From PCRC01 sp017848435 (GTDB lineage Bacteria > Pseudomonadota > Gammaproteobacteria > Burkholderiales > Burkholderiaceae_C), in NCBI GenBank assembly GCA_965284315.1, contig OZ260072.1, forward strand, positions 1,922,001-1,986,000: 64,000 nt of DNA, in the 5' to 3' direction. This document shows, piece after piece, positions 50,008 through 59,038 of this stretch. Numbering within the stretch: the stretch's first letter is position 1; each line of letters starts with the position of its first letter. The notes beneath the pieces were generated by a model. That model was not told the DNA's origin and did no database searches. It worked only from the letters and a program-made list of their open reading frames with translations. A program made the position numbers and the translations under genes.

Positions 50008-51846
50008 TCAGGGGGCTGGTGCGGCGGGTTGTTCGATCGCATCCGCCGCCTCGTCGTTGAGCGCCTGGCCTTCGCGTTGCGGTTTGGTCAGCGGGGTGGG
50101 TGTCCAGCGGTTGCCGTGCATCAGGTCCACGCCGCTGCTGAGGTCACCGGCCATCTGCAGTTGCAGGCGTTCGGCGTCGCGGCGGCGGATGTCGGTGGCC
50201 ACTTCGGCAATGCCGTCTTCGTCCACGCCAAAAGTCCGCAGCGCTTCGGCGCCAAAGGCCAGCGCCGACTCGAAGGTTTCGCGGATCTGGAAGTCCACGC
50301 CATGGCGCATCAGCTCGATGGCGTGTTGCCGGTCGTAGGCGCGGGCCAGCACCGGCGTGAGCGGGCATTCGTGCTTGAGCAGCTCCACGATGCGGCTGGT
50401 GGTTTCTTTCTTGTCCACACACACCAGGATGGCCTTGGCGTTCTTGGCGCCGCTGGCGTGCAGAACATCGAGCCGGGTGCCGTCGCCATAGAACACCTTG
50501 AAGCCGAAGCGCGCCGCCGCGCGGATCATGTCGGTGTCGCTTTCAATGATGACCACGTCGATTCCACGCGCCAGCAACGACTGGCTGGCGATCTGCCCGA
50601 AGCGGCCGAAGCCGATGACCAGGACGCTGCCCGCGTGCGTGTGGCCGGCCATCACGTCTTCCACGCCCTCCATGCTTTGTTCGGGCGCGGCGGGCATGGC
50701 CCAGCGCAGCGCGAACATGGCCAGCGGCGTCAGCGCCATCGACAGGATGATGGTGGCGGTGAGGATGGCGTTGATGTTGGCTTCCACAATGCCGGCCGAT
50801 GCGGCGGCGGAGTACAGCACAAAGGCGAACTCGCCACCCTGGGCCATCAGCGCGGCGCGCTGCAGGGCGTCGCCATGGCTGGCGCGGGTGGCACGCGCCA
50901 CGCCGTAGATGGCGGCGCCCTTGACCCCCATGTAGGCCAGCACACCGGCCAGAATGAGCTGCCAGTCCGCCAGCACCAGCGGGATGTCCAGCGACATGCC
51001 CACGCCCATGAAAAACAGGCCGAGCAGGATGCCACGGAAGGGCTCGATGTCGGCCTCCAATTGGTGGCGGAAGGTGGACTCGCTGAGCATCACACCGGCG
51101 GCAAAAGCGCCCATGGCCATCGACAAGCCACCCCACTGCATGGCCAGTGCGGCACCCAGCACCACCAGCAAGGCCGCTGCCGTCATCACTTCGCGCGCCT
51201 TGGCCTTGGCCAGCACGCGGAACAGCGGATTCAGCAGCCAGCGGCTGACCGCAATCAGGCCCACCACCGCGGCGAGCGCAATGCCCACCGTGACCCAGCG
51301 CGACACTTCCTCTTCGGCCGGTGAGGGCGACAGGAAGGCGACGATGGCCAGCAGCGGCACGATAGCCAAATCTTCCAGCAGCAGGATGGACACGATGCGC
51401 TGGCCGCGCGGTGTGGAGGTGTCGCCGCTTTCGTCCAGCAGCTGCATCACGATGGCGGTGGACGACAGCACGAAACCCATCGCGGCAATGAAAGCCACCG
51501 CCGGACTGAGCCCGGCCAGCATGCCCACCCCGGTGAGCAGGGCACCGCAGGCCGCCACCTGCAGCAGGCCCAGGCCAAAAATCTGCCGGCGCAGCGCCCA
51601 CAGGCGCGACGGCTGCATCTCCAGGCCAATCACAAACAGGAACATCACCACACCGAGTTCGGCAATGTGCAGGATGGTTTGCGACTCGCTGAAGAAGCCC
51701 ATGCCAAACGGGCCAATGGCCAGGCCAGCGGCCAGGTAGCCGAGCACCGAACCCAGACCGAGGCGCTTGAACAGTGGCACGGCCACCACACCGGCCGCCA
51801 GCAAAATGACCACCTTGACCAGTTCTGTGCCTTGCTCTGCTGCCAT
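50008..51846 (-). CDS. Kef-type monovalent cation:proton antiporter (CPA2) with RCK domain
   Basis: 612 residues. Residues about 1-385 form a 12-13 helix Na+/H+ exchanger domain (GLEMQPSRLW, GFVLSSTAIVMQLL, GGEFAFVL as in KefB/C). Residues about 403-530 are a TrkA-N/RCK domain with the nucleotide-binding GFGRFGQI and the acidic strand end VVIIESD. The C-terminal 70 residues are charged. Probably a K+/H+ antiporter gated by nucleotide or glutathione adducts in stress; the KefFG ancillary gene is not adjacent. Divergent from the parA-like gene. Confidence 0.9.
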   Translation of the reverse strand: MAAEQGTELVKVVILLAAGVVAVPLFKRLGLGSVLGYLAAGLAIGPFGMGFFSESQTILHIAELGVVMFLFVIGLEMQPSRLWALRRQIFGLGLLQVAACGALLTGVGMLAGLSPAVAFIAAMGFVLSSTAIVMQLLDESGDTSTPRGQRIVSILLLEDLAIVPLLAIVAFLSPSPAEEEVSRWVTVGIALAAVVGLIAVSRWLLNPLFRVLAKAKAREVMTAAALLVVLGAALAMQWGGLSMAMGAFAAGVMLSESTFRHQLEADIEPFRGILLGLFFMGVGMSLDIPLVLADWQLILAGVLAYMGVKGAAIYGVARATRASHGDALQRAALMAQGGEFAFVLYSAAASAGIVEANINAILTATIILSMALTPLAMFALRWAMPAAPEQSMEGVEDVMAGHTHAGSVLVIGFGRFGQIASQSLLARGIDVVIIESDTDMIRAAARFGFKVFYGDGTRLDVLHASGAKNAKAILVCVDKKETTSRIVELLKHECPLTPVLARAYDRQHAIELMRHGVDFQIRETFESALAFGAEALRTFGVDEDGIAEVATDIRRRDAERLQLQMAGDLSSGVDLMHGNRWTPTPLTKPQREGQALNDEAADAIEQPAAPAP

Positions 51847-51985
51847 GTGACGGTTCCGCTGCGTGTGGGGTATGAGGGGTTTGCAACGAGTCTAACTGGC
51901 ACAGGCGGCGGGCCGGCCTTGGGCGGCGCATGCCGTGCCGCTAACATAGTGGCTCTGTGTCAAACACCCAGCGCAAGGAGCGCGT

Positions 51986-52612
51986 ATGCCGGTCGTTGTT
52001 GTTGCCAATCCCAAAGGCGGTGTCGGAAAGTCGACGCTGGCGACCAACATCGCCGGCTACTACGCCTCGCGCGGGCATGCCGCCATGCTGGGCGATGTGG
52101 ACCGCCAACAGTCGTCGCGGCTGTGGCTGGACCTGCGGCCACCCGCGGCCCGGCCAATTGCCACCTGGGCCGTGTCGCCCGATTTGATCGTCAAGCCGCC
52201 CAAGGGCACCACGCATGTGGTGCTGGACACGCCGGGCGGCCTGCACGGCTGGCGCTTCAACGACGTCATCAAGCTGGCCATCAAACTGATCGTGCCGCTG
52301 CAGCCCAGCGTGTTCGACATTTTTGCCACGCGCGAATTCCTCGACAAACTGGCCGACTCCCGCAAGGCCGAGGGCCTGGACATTGGCATTGTGGGCATGC
52401 GGGTGGACGCGCGCACCATCGCGGCCGACAAGCTGCGCGAATTCGTCGAGGGCCTGGGCTTGCCGGTGCTGGGGTATCTGCGCGACACGCAGAACTACAT
52501 CCACCTGGCGGCCCGTGGCCTGAGTGTGTTCGACGTGGCGCCGGGCCGGGTGCAGAAAGACTTGGAACAGTGGGCCAACATCTGTGCCTGGCTGGACCGG
52601 CCAGCGCCATGA
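51986..52612 (+). CDS. orphan ParA-family ATPase
   Basis: 208 residues, with the deviant Walker A NPKGGVGKST at residues 8-17, a Walker A' region DVDRQQSS, and Walker B HVVLDTPGG. The length is that of minimal ParA/MipZ-like partition ATPases without an N-terminal HTH. No parB or parS-like element is nearby, so it may position a protein complex, not DNA. It is followed 7 bp later by a MaoC gene and probably shares its transcript. Confidence 0.87.
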   Translation: MPVVVVANPKGGVGKSTLATNIAGYYASRGHAAMLGDVDRQQSSRLWLDLRPPAARPIATWAVSPDLIVKPPKGTTHVVLDTPGGLHGWRFNDVIKLAIKLIVPLQPSVFDIFATREFLDKLADSRKAEGLDIGIVGMRVDARTIAADKLREFVEGLGLPVLGYLRDTQNYIHLAARGLSVFDVAPGRVQKDLEQWANICAWLDRPAP

Positions 52613-52619
52613 AGCGCCA

Positions 52620-53075
52620 ATGAAACAGTTCGCATCGCTGGCCGAGGTGGCCGGTTTTGTGGGCCAGTCGCTGCAGAGCACCGGCTGGGTGACGGTGACG
52701 CAGCAGGCGATCAACCTGTTTGCCGACGCCACCGGCGACCACCAGTGGATCCACGTGGACGAGGCCCGCGCCAAGGCGGGCCCATTCGGCGGCACCATCG
52801 CCCACGGTTTCCTCACGCTCTCTTTGTTGCCGCAGTTTCTGGAAGGCGCGTTCGAGATTGCCGGCTCCGGCATGGGCGTGAACTACGGCCTGAACAAGGT
52901 GCGCTTCACCGCGCCGGTGCCCGCCAACAGCCGGCTGCGCGCCACGCTGACGCTGCTGGCCTGCGAGCCGGTGGAGAAGGGCGGCATCCAGATGGTGTGG
53001 CAGGTCACGGTGCTGCGCGAGGGCACCGAGCGGCCGGTGTGTGTGGCCGAATCGGTGGTGCGGCGCTACCCCTGA
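52620..53075 (+). CDS. MaoC-family (R)-specific enoyl-CoA hydratase-like protein
   Basis: 151 residues with a hot-dog fold. The hydratase 2 motif is present: FADATGDHQWIHVDEARA (catalytic D and H) followed by GTIAHGFLTLSLLPQF. Proteins of this type hydrate enoyl-CoA or act in acyl-CoA and polyhydroxyalkanoate metabolism; the substrate is unknown. ATG 52620 lies 7 bp after the parA-like gene; the open frame extending upstream overlaps that gene and is not used. Confidence 0.9.
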   Translation: MKQFASLAEVAGFVGQSLQSTGWVTVTQQAINLFADATGDHQWIHVDEARAKAGPFGGTIAHGFLTLSLLPQFLEGAFEIAGSGMGVNYGLNKVRFTAPVPANSRLRATLTLLACEPVEKGGIQMVWQVTVLREGTERPVCVAESVVRRYP

Positions 53076-53123
53076 AAATAGGCCCTCAAAAGCCTCCCGG
53101 GCAGCCTCTGCGGCATTTTGGGG

Positions 53124-53195
53124 CTGGATTTCAAGCCAAATCGGCGCTGAGCCTTAGTGCAGGCTGGCGATGTAGCTATATTTTGATAGCAAATC
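53124..53195. repeat. interspersed repeat copy G (reverse orientation)
   Basis: Reverse complement contains GCTATCAAAATATAGC, CACTAAGGCTCAGCGCC and GATTTGGCTTGAAATCCAG, the best-preserved copy in the window. It fills the gap between the maoC stop and the 3' end of trmL, and touches the trmL stop codon (53194-53196). Confidence 0.7.
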
Positions 53196-53664
53196 AAACG
53201 GCGCCAGCGCAGCCGTGTTGCCGCCAAGCCTCGTACACCGTCACCGCCACCGCGTTGGACAAATTCAGGCTGCGCTGGCCCGGCCGCATCGGCAGGCGCA
53301 GCCGCTGCGTGGGGGGAAAGCTGTTCCGCAGCGCAGGGTCCAGGCCTTGTGTTTCCGAGCCAAACACCAGCCAGTCGCCGGGCTGAAAGGCCACCGTGTG
53401 CAGCGGTTGGCTGGCGTGGGTGGTCATGGCAAACAGCCGGTCGGGCGCCGGTTGGGCCGTGGCGACAAAGGCGTCCCAACTGGCGTGGCGCTGGATGTCG
53501 GCGTACTCGTGGTAGTCCAGCCCGGCGCGGACCATGTGTTTGTCTTCAAACGAGAACCCCAGCGGCTCAATGAGGTGCAGCGCACAGCCGGTGTTCGCCG
53601 CCAGGCGGATCACGTTGCCGGTGTTCGGCGGGATTTGGGGTTGAACGAGCACGATGTTGAACAT
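53194..53664 (-). CDS. trmL: tRNA (cytidine(34)-2'-O)-methyltransferase TrmL
   Basis: 156 residues, a minimal SPOUT methyltransferase. The N-terminal segment VLVQPQIPPNTGNVIRLAAN and the C-terminal knot (FGSETQGL, then LPMRPGQRSLNLSNAVAV) are diagnostic. It methylates the ribose of the wobble nucleotide in tRNA-Leu isoacceptors as a homodimer. It converges on the maoC gene and is followed upstream by comF on the same strand (33 bp). Confidence 0.95.
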   Translation of the reverse strand: MFNIVLVQPQIPPNTGNVIRLAANTGCALHLIEPLGFSFEDKHMVRAGLDYHEYADIQRHASWDAFVATAQPAPDRLFAMTTHASQPLHTVAFQPGDWLVFGSETQGLDPALRNSFPPTQRLRLPMRPGQRSLNLSNAVAVTVYEAWRQHGCAGAV

Positions 53665-53697
53665 GGCGCAATTGTCGCCGCGGGAAGGCCACCCAGT

Positions 53698-54402
53698 TCA
53701 GGCGGTGCGGGCGACGACCAGTGCGGCGACATGCACCGCACCCGCCTGCCGCAGCACGCTGGCCGCCGCCGCCAGCGAAGCGCCACTGGTCATCACATCG
53801 TCCACCAGCAGCACCCGGGCTTCCCGCAGGCGGTGGGCGGATTCGGGCGCCACCGCAAACACGCCGCTGACGTTGCGCAGGCGCTCGGCCCGCGTCAGTG
53901 CGCTTTGCGGCAGCCGGTGCACCGGGCGCAGCAGCAGGTGGGCGTCCAGCCGCTGGCGTGGTGCACCCAGCAGCGCCTGTGCCAGCAACAGCGATTGGTT
54001 GAAGCCGCGTTCGGCCAGCCGTTCGTTCGCCAGCGGCATCGGCAGCACCAGCGTGGCGTCGTTCAGCCGCTGCGCGGTGGCGGGCAGGCGCTGCAGCAGC
54101 TGTGCCAGCGGCGCGGCCAGCCCGGGTTGTTGGCCAAACTTGAAGCGCGCCAGCACCGCCGCCCAGGGGTAAGCGTAGTCCACCGCGGCATGGCAAGCGT
54201 CCAGCGCGGGGGCTTGCACGGTGCAGGCGCCACAGCGCACCACACCCTCGGGCGCTGGCAGCGCACAGGTGGCGCAACGGTGACGGGGTTCGCCAAAACG
54301 CGCCAGGCATGGCCCGCACAACGGCTGTGCGGGCCAGCGCTGGCACACCAGGCACTGGCTGGGCAGGCGGTTGAGCAGCGGCGTGAACAGGCGGCGCAGC
54401 AT
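53698..54402 (-). CDS. comF: ComF family phosphoribosyltransferase-like protein
   Basis: 234 residues. Cysteine pairs CLVCQRW, CGPC, CATC and CGAC form the zinc-ribbon-like N-terminus. The C-terminal PRTase domain has the PRPP loop VLLVDDVMTSGAS and an upstream ERGFNQS segment. ComF proteins take part in DNA uptake/competence in some bacteria; the reaction is not known. The start at 54400-54402 (MLRRLFTPLL) was chosen; the longer frame overlaps the divergent methyltransferase gene. Confidence 0.88.
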   Translation of the reverse strand: MLRRLFTPLLNRLPSQCLVCQRWPAQPLCGPCLARFGEPRHRCATCALPAPEGVVRCGACTVQAPALDACHAAVDYAYPWAAVLARFKFGQQPGLAAPLAQLLQRLPATAQRLNDATLVLPMPLANERLAERGFNQSLLLAQALLGAPRQRLDAHLLLRPVHRLPQSALTRAERLRNVSGVFAVAPESAHRLREARVLLVDDVMTSGASLAAAASVLRQAGAVHVAALVVARTA

Positions 54403-54424
54403 GGGGTCAATATACTCGGCGACC

Positions 54425-55330
54425 ATGCCCAACGCGCTGCCTCCGACCATCGACCCCACTGCAGCTGCCCGCTGGCAACAAGCCCCGCTGGCGGCATCGG
54501 CCTGGTTGCACGAAGAGGTGGCGCGGCGCATGGAGGAGCGGCTGGACTGGATCAAGCTGCAGCCCGCCGCCTGGCTCGATTGGCAGCCGCTGAACGGTGG
54601 CCTGGCCAGCCACCAACGCCTGTTGCAACGCTACCCGCAGGCGCGCTGCCTGGCGGCCGAAGCCAGCCCGGCACGGGCCCATGCGTTGGCGCAAGCGCTG
54701 CACGCGCCCTGGTGGACTGCCCGCCGCTGGCGCCAGCCGGTCACCCAATTCACATTGCCGGAAGACGGGCAGGTCGACATGGTCTGGGCCAACATGGCAC
54801 TGCACATGGCTGCCGACCCCGCTGCGCTCATTGCCCAGTGGCAGCGCCTGCTCGCCACAGACGGCTTCCTGATGCTGTCCTGCCTCGGCCCGGATTCCTT
54901 GCGTGAGCTGCGCGCCGTCTACGCCGCCATGGGCTGGGCGCCGCCCTGCCACGAATTCACCGACATGCACGACTGGGGCGACATGCTGGTGCAAAGCGGT
55001 TTTGCCGAGCCGGTGATGGACATGGAGCGCATCACGCTCACCTACACCCAGCCAGAGCGCCTGCTGGACGACTTGCGGAGCCTGGGCCGCAACCTGCACG
55101 TGGGCCGACAGCCGCTGACCCGGGGTCGGGGCTGGCGTGCCCAGCTGCTGGCCGCTATCGACCAGCACATGCCACGTGCCGCTGGCACAAGTGGCGCCAC
55201 CGCGCCGCTGGCGCTCACCTTTGAGGTGATTTATGGCCACGCACTCAAGGCCGCCCCGCGCCGGCCGCGTGGCGAGCAGACCGTTCCGCTCAGCGACATG
55301 CGGGCGATGCTGAAGCGCGGGGCCGAGTAG
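54425..55330 (+). CDS. class I SAM methyltransferase, BioC-like
   Basis: 301 residues. The N-terminus (AAARWQQAPLAASAWLHEEVARRM) and the layout of the methyltransferase fold, with DMVWANMALHMAADPAALI and LATDGFLMLSCLGPDSLREL, resemble malonyl-ACP O-methyltransferase BioC of biotin synthesis. The glycine-rich SAM loop is poorly conserved (LDWQPLNGGLASHQRLL). No other bio genes are near, so the role stays open. Divergent from comF with 22 bp between start codons. Confidence 0.75.
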   Translation: MPNALPPTIDPTAAARWQQAPLAASAWLHEEVARRMEERLDWIKLQPAAWLDWQPLNGGLASHQRLLQRYPQARCLAAEASPARAHALAQALHAPWWTARRWRQPVTQFTLPEDGQVDMVWANMALHMAADPAALIAQWQRLLATDGFLMLSCLGPDSLRELRAVYAAMGWAPPCHEFTDMHDWGDMLVQSGFAEPVMDMERITLTYTQPERLLDDLRSLGRNLHVGRQPLTRGRGWRAQLLAAIDQHMPRAAGTSGATAPLALTFEVIYGHALKAAPRRPRGEQTVPLSDMRAMLKRGAE

Positions 55331-55501
55331 CCGAGTTGATTGCTTTGGAATGCTTTGTATCGGCGCCACAGTGGCCAGAAACGGGCTTCAACGGGGCTAC
55401 AATCCGGGGTGTTTTGAACGAATGGGTATTTTCCCGTGGTGCTGACCGTTGTCTGACCACCTGTTATAGGCGAGGCAACGGGACCGACTGAGTGCTTTTT
55501 T

Positions 55502-55978
55502 GTGTCAAACCCCGTTTTTCGCTTCGCCACTGTGTCTGCCCAAGGCGTGCAGTGGCGCTTGAAGCGCAATTGTTCGGTGTCGCCGGTGCAGCTGGCGGGT
55601 TTGTTCGCATCGCTCAGCCTGGTGTCGCTGCTGATTGCCGGGTATTTCTGGTATCGCGGCGCAGTGCTGGTGCTGCCTTTTGCCTGTGCTGAACTGCTGG
55701 CCATCTGGACCGCGTTCATCGTGTACGGGCGCCATGTCAGCGACGGGGAACACATCCTGCTGCAGGAAGGCCGTCTGGTCGTCGAACTGGAAAAAGCCGG
55801 CCGCCTGGAGCGGGCAGAGTTCAACCGGGATTGGGTGAGGATAGAGCCGCGTGCCGGCGACCGTTCATTGATTGAGCTGTCGGGCAACGGCCGGAAGATT
55901 GAAGTGGGGCGATTCCTGCGGCCTGAACTGAGGCCGGCACTGGCCCGTGAACTGCGGCAGGCCCTCCGGGGCGGCTGA
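55502..55978 (+). CDS. DUF2244 integral membrane protein
   Basis: 158 residues: a soluble N-terminal strand, two adjacent membrane helices (LAGLFASLSLVSLLIAGYF and AVLVLPFACAELLAIWTAF) and a soluble C-terminal half (ILLQEGRLVVELE, IELSGNGRKIEVGRFL). This is the DUF2244 family, which in betaproteobacteria commonly precedes coxB. The GTG at 55502 starts MSNPVFRF; no ATG is available. A possible role in oxidase assembly is inferred only from position. The 171 bp before it hold no gene. Confidence 0.82.
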   Translation: MSNPVFRFATVSAQGVQWRLKRNCSVSPVQLAGLFASLSLVSLLIAGYFWYRGAVLVLPFACAELLAIWTAFIVYGRHVSDGEHILLQEGRLVVELEKAGRLERAEFNRDWVRIEPRAGDRSLIELSGNGRKIEVGRFLRPELRPALARELRQALRGG

Positions 55979-56040
55979 GTCGGGGTGCCAGGGCAATGGG
56001 ATTGTGGTGTTTTGAAAAAGGCGATTTTGAAGTGAATACG

Positions 56041-57234
56041 ATGAGCAGCATCCAGACACGAAAATTTTCATTCGGTGCCGCATTGGCCTATGGCATGGCG
56101 TTTGTGGCGGCCTGGGTTAGCACTGCTGCCCATGCGGTGAACAACCTGCCCGGCGGGCCGGCGGTCAACCAGCTCAACCTGCACCCGGCCGTGACCAAGA
56201 TTGCCGAAGAGCAGGCTTGGCTGCACTGGTTCATGCTCATCATCTGCACGGTGATTTTTGTCGCGGTGTTCGGCGTGATGTTCTATTCCATCTGGAAGCA
56301 CCGCAAGTCGGTGGGCCACAAGGCGGCCAATTTCCACGAGTCGGTGAAAGTGGAAATCGCGTGGACCGTGGTGCCCTTCATCATCATCATCTTGATGGCG
56401 CTGCCAGCCACCAAGGTGCTTGTGGCCTCCAAAGACACCACCAATGCCGACCTGACCATCAAGACGACCGGCTACCAGTGGAAATGGGGTTACGACTACA
56501 TCGCCGGTGAAGGCGAAGGCATCGGCTTCATCTCGTCGCTCGACAACACGCACCGTGTGATGTCCAACGCCGGTGGCCCGGCCAAGGGCGAGGTGGTGGA
56601 CAACTACCTGCTCAAGGTCGACAACCCGATGGTTGTGCCGGTCGGCAAGAAGATCCGCATCATCACCACCGCCAACGACGTGATCCACGCCTTCATGGTG
56701 CCAGCCTTCGGCATCAAGCAGGACGCCATTCCCGGTTTCGTGCGCGACACCTGGTTCCGCGCCGAGCAAACAGGCGATTTCTACGGCCAATGCGCCGAAC
56801 TGTGCGGCAAAGAACATGCTTACATGCCCATCCACGTGAAAGTGGTGAGCGCCGAGGACTACACCCAGTGGGTGAAAGCCGAGAAGGTCAAGCTGGCCGC
56901 CAAGGCCGATGACCCGAACAAGGTCTGGACGCTGGCCGACAGCGTGGCCCGTGGCGAGAAAATCTACGCCTCGAACTGCATGGTCTGCCACCAGGCCAAT
57001 GGCAAGGGCGCTGGCCCGTTCAAGCCACTCGACGGCGCCGCCGTGGTGCTCGATGCCGACAAGTCCAAGCAGATCGCGGTTTTGCTGAATGGTCAGAACA
57101 ACGGCGCCATGCCAGCCTGGAAGCAGCTGAGTGACACCGAGATCGCCGCCGTGATCACCTACACCAAGAACAGCTGGTCCAACAAGACCGGCCAGGTGGT
57201 TCAGCCGGCCGACGTCAAGTCGGCACGCAAGTAA
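56041..57234 (+). CDS. coxB: cytochrome c oxidase subunit II with C-terminal cytochrome c domain (caa3-type)
   Basis: 397 residues. A signal-like N-terminus is followed by two membrane helices (about 65-90 and 105-130) and a periplasmic cupredoxin domain carrying the CuA site: GQCAELCGKEHAYM supplies two Cys, the Glu carbonyl, His and Met, and the first His is in IHAFMVPAFG. From about residue 300 a class I cytochrome c domain follows (NCMVCHQANGKGAG, later MPAWKQLSDTEIA with the Met ligand). This fusion lets the oxidase accept electrons through its own heme c. ATG 56041 was chosen for the signal sequence. First structural gene of the cox operon. Confidence 0.96.
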   Translation: MSSIQTRKFSFGAALAYGMAFVAAWVSTAAHAVNNLPGGPAVNQLNLHPAVTKIAEEQAWLHWFMLIICTVIFVAVFGVMFYSIWKHRKSVGHKAANFHESVKVEIAWTVVPFIIIILMALPATKVLVASKDTTNADLTIKTTGYQWKWGYDYIAGEGEGIGFISSLDNTHRVMSNAGGPAKGEVVDNYLLKVDNPMVVPVGKKIRIITTANDVIHAFMVPAFGIKQDAIPGFVRDTWFRAEQTGDFYGQCAELCGKEHAYMPIHVKVVSAEDYTQWVKAEKVKLAAKADDPNKVWTLADSVARGEKIYASNCMVCHQANGKGAGPFKPLDGAAVVLDADKSKQIAVLLNGQNNGAMPAWKQLSDTEIAAVITYTKNSWSNKTGQVVQPADVKSARK

Positions 57235-57278
57235 ACCGCCAGCAGACAGACCGCCAGAGTATTCAGAAGGAAAACAAG

Positions 57279-58892
57279 ATGAGTGCAGTTCTTGACCATC
57301 ATGACCATGCGCACGACGACCACCACGCCCCGAGTGGCTGGCGCCGGTGGGTCTATGCGACCAACCACAAAGACATCGGTACGCTGTACCTGCTGTTCAG
57401 CTTCACGATGTTCATGTTTGGTGGTGTGCTAGCACTCGGCATCCGTGCCGAACTGTTCCAGCCCGGCCTGCAACTGGTGAACCCGGAGCTGTTCAACCAG
57501 CTCACCACCATGCACGGCCTGATCATGGTGTTCGGCGCCATCATGCCGGCCTTTGTGGGTTTTGCGAACTGGATGATTCCGCTGCAGATCGGCGCCAGTG
57601 ACATGGCGTTTGCGCGGATGAACAACTTCAGCTTCTGGCTGCTGATTCCTGCTGCCATCATGCTGGCCGCGTCGTTCTTCATGCCCGGCGGCGCGCCTGC
57701 CGGCGGCTGGACCATCTACGCACCACTGTCGCTGCAGATGGGCCCGTCGATGGACGCTGGTATCTTCGCGCTGCACATCCTGGGCGCCTCGTCCATCATG
57801 GGCTCGATCAACATCATCGTGACCATCCTCAACATGCGCGCCCCTGGCATGACGCTGATGAAGATGCCGATGTTCTGCTGGACCTGGCTGATCACCGCCT
57901 ACCTGCTGATCGCCGTGATGCCCGTGCTCGCTGGCGCCATCACCATGACGCTGACCGACCGTCACTTTGGCACGACCTTCTTCAACCCCGCTGGTGGCGG
58001 TGACCCGGTGATGTTCCAGCACATCTTCTGGTTCTTCGGCCACCCTGAGGTGTACATCATGATCTTGCCGGCCTTCGGCATCGTCAGCCAGATCGTGCCC
58101 GCGTTCTCGCGCAAGAAACTGTTCGGCTACGCCTCCATGGTGTACGCCACCGCCTCGATTGCCATCCTGTCCTTCGTCGTGTGGGCGCACCACATGTACA
58201 CCACGGGCATGCCTGTGACTGGCCAGCTGTTCTTCATGTACGCCACGATGCTGATCTCGGTGCCCACCGGCGTGAAGGTGTTCAACTGGATTGCCACGAT
58301 GTGGAAGGGCTCGATGACCTTCGAAACCCCCATGCTGTTCGCCGTGGGTTTCATCTTCGTGTTCACGCTGGGTGGCTTCACCGGCCTGATTTTGTCGATG
58401 GCGCCGATTGACCTGCAGCTGCAGGACACCTACTACGTGGTCGCCCACTTCCACTACGTGCTGGTGGCTGGTTCGCTCTACGCGCTGTTTGCCGGTTACT
58501 ACTACTGGGCCCCGAAGTGGACCGGTGTGATGTACAACGAAACCCGCGGCAAGATCCACTTCTGGTGGTCGCTGATCGCGTTCAACGTGACCTTCTTCCC
58601 GATGCACTTCCTGGGCCTGGCCGGCATGCCCCGCCGCTACGCCGACTACCCGATGCAGTTCGCCGACTTCAATGCGGTGGCATCGGTGGGTGCATTTGCC
58701 TTCGGTCTTGCACAGGTCTATTTCTTCCTGTTCATCATCTTGCCAACCATGTTGGGCAAGGGCGAGAAAGCACCGCAGCGTCCATGGGAAGCGGCAGAAG
58801 GTCTGGAGTGGGAAGTGCCGTCGCCTGCACCGTTCCACACCTTTGAGAACCCACCCAAGCTGAACGCTGCCGCCAACAAGATTGTTGCCTGA
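57279..58892 (+). CDS. coxA: cytochrome c oxidase subunit I
   Basis: 537 residues with 12 membrane helices. Hallmarks: ATNHKDIGTLYLLF at the N-terminus, the low-spin heme a His in TTMHGLIMVFG, WFFGHPEVYI with the CuB His-Tyr cross-link, VWAHHMYTTG with the two further CuB His, and YYVVAHFHYVL with the heme a and a3 ligands. The N-terminus has a His/Asp-rich segment (LDHHDHAHDDHHA) of the kind that could bind metal. It reduces O2 to water and pumps protons. Confidence 0.98.
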   Translation: MSAVLDHHDHAHDDHHAPSGWRRWVYATNHKDIGTLYLLFSFTMFMFGGVLALGIRAELFQPGLQLVNPELFNQLTTMHGLIMVFGAIMPAFVGFANWMIPLQIGASDMAFARMNNFSFWLLIPAAIMLAASFFMPGGAPAGGWTIYAPLSLQMGPSMDAGIFALHILGASSIMGSINIIVTILNMRAPGMTLMKMPMFCWTWLITAYLLIAVMPVLAGAITMTLTDRHFGTTFFNPAGGGDPVMFQHIFWFFGHPEVYIMILPAFGIVSQIVPAFSRKKLFGYASMVYATASIAILSFVVWAHHMYTTGMPVTGQLFFMYATMLISVPTGVKVFNWIATMWKGSMTFETPMLFAVGFIFVFTLGGFTGLILSMAPIDLQLQDTYYVVAHFHYVLVAGSLYALFAGYYYWAPKWTGVMYNETRGKIHFWWSLIAFNVTFFPMHFLGLAGMPRRYADYPMQFADFNAVASVGAFAFGLAQVYFFLFIILPTMLGKGEKAPQRPWEAAEGLEWEVPSPAPFHTFENPPKLNAAANKIVA

Positions 58893-58900
58893 GCACCACC

Positions 58901-59017
58901 ATGGCCCTGACACCTGAGCAGAAAAAGAACAACATCCGCACCGCGCTGATCCTGGTGTCGGTGGTGGTGGTGTTCCTGCTCGGTTTCTTTGCCAAGGTCA
59001 TGTTGCTGGGTCGCTGA
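58901..59017 (+). CDS. 38-residue cytochrome oxidase small assembly protein
   Basis: ATG 58901 gives MALTPEQKKNNIRTALILV and a single membrane helix (VVVVFLLGFFAKVMLL), ending GR and TGA at 59015-59017. It lies 8 bp after coxA and 21 bp before ctaG. Tiny one-helix proteins at this position are known in Burkholderiales cox operons and annotated as small oxidase assembly proteins. The conserved place, start spacing and hydrophobicity support it. Confidence 0.8.
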   Translation: MALTPEQKKNNIRTALILVSVVVVFLLGFFAKVMLLGR

Positions 59018-59038
59018 ACCGCAACCGGTCATACCACC

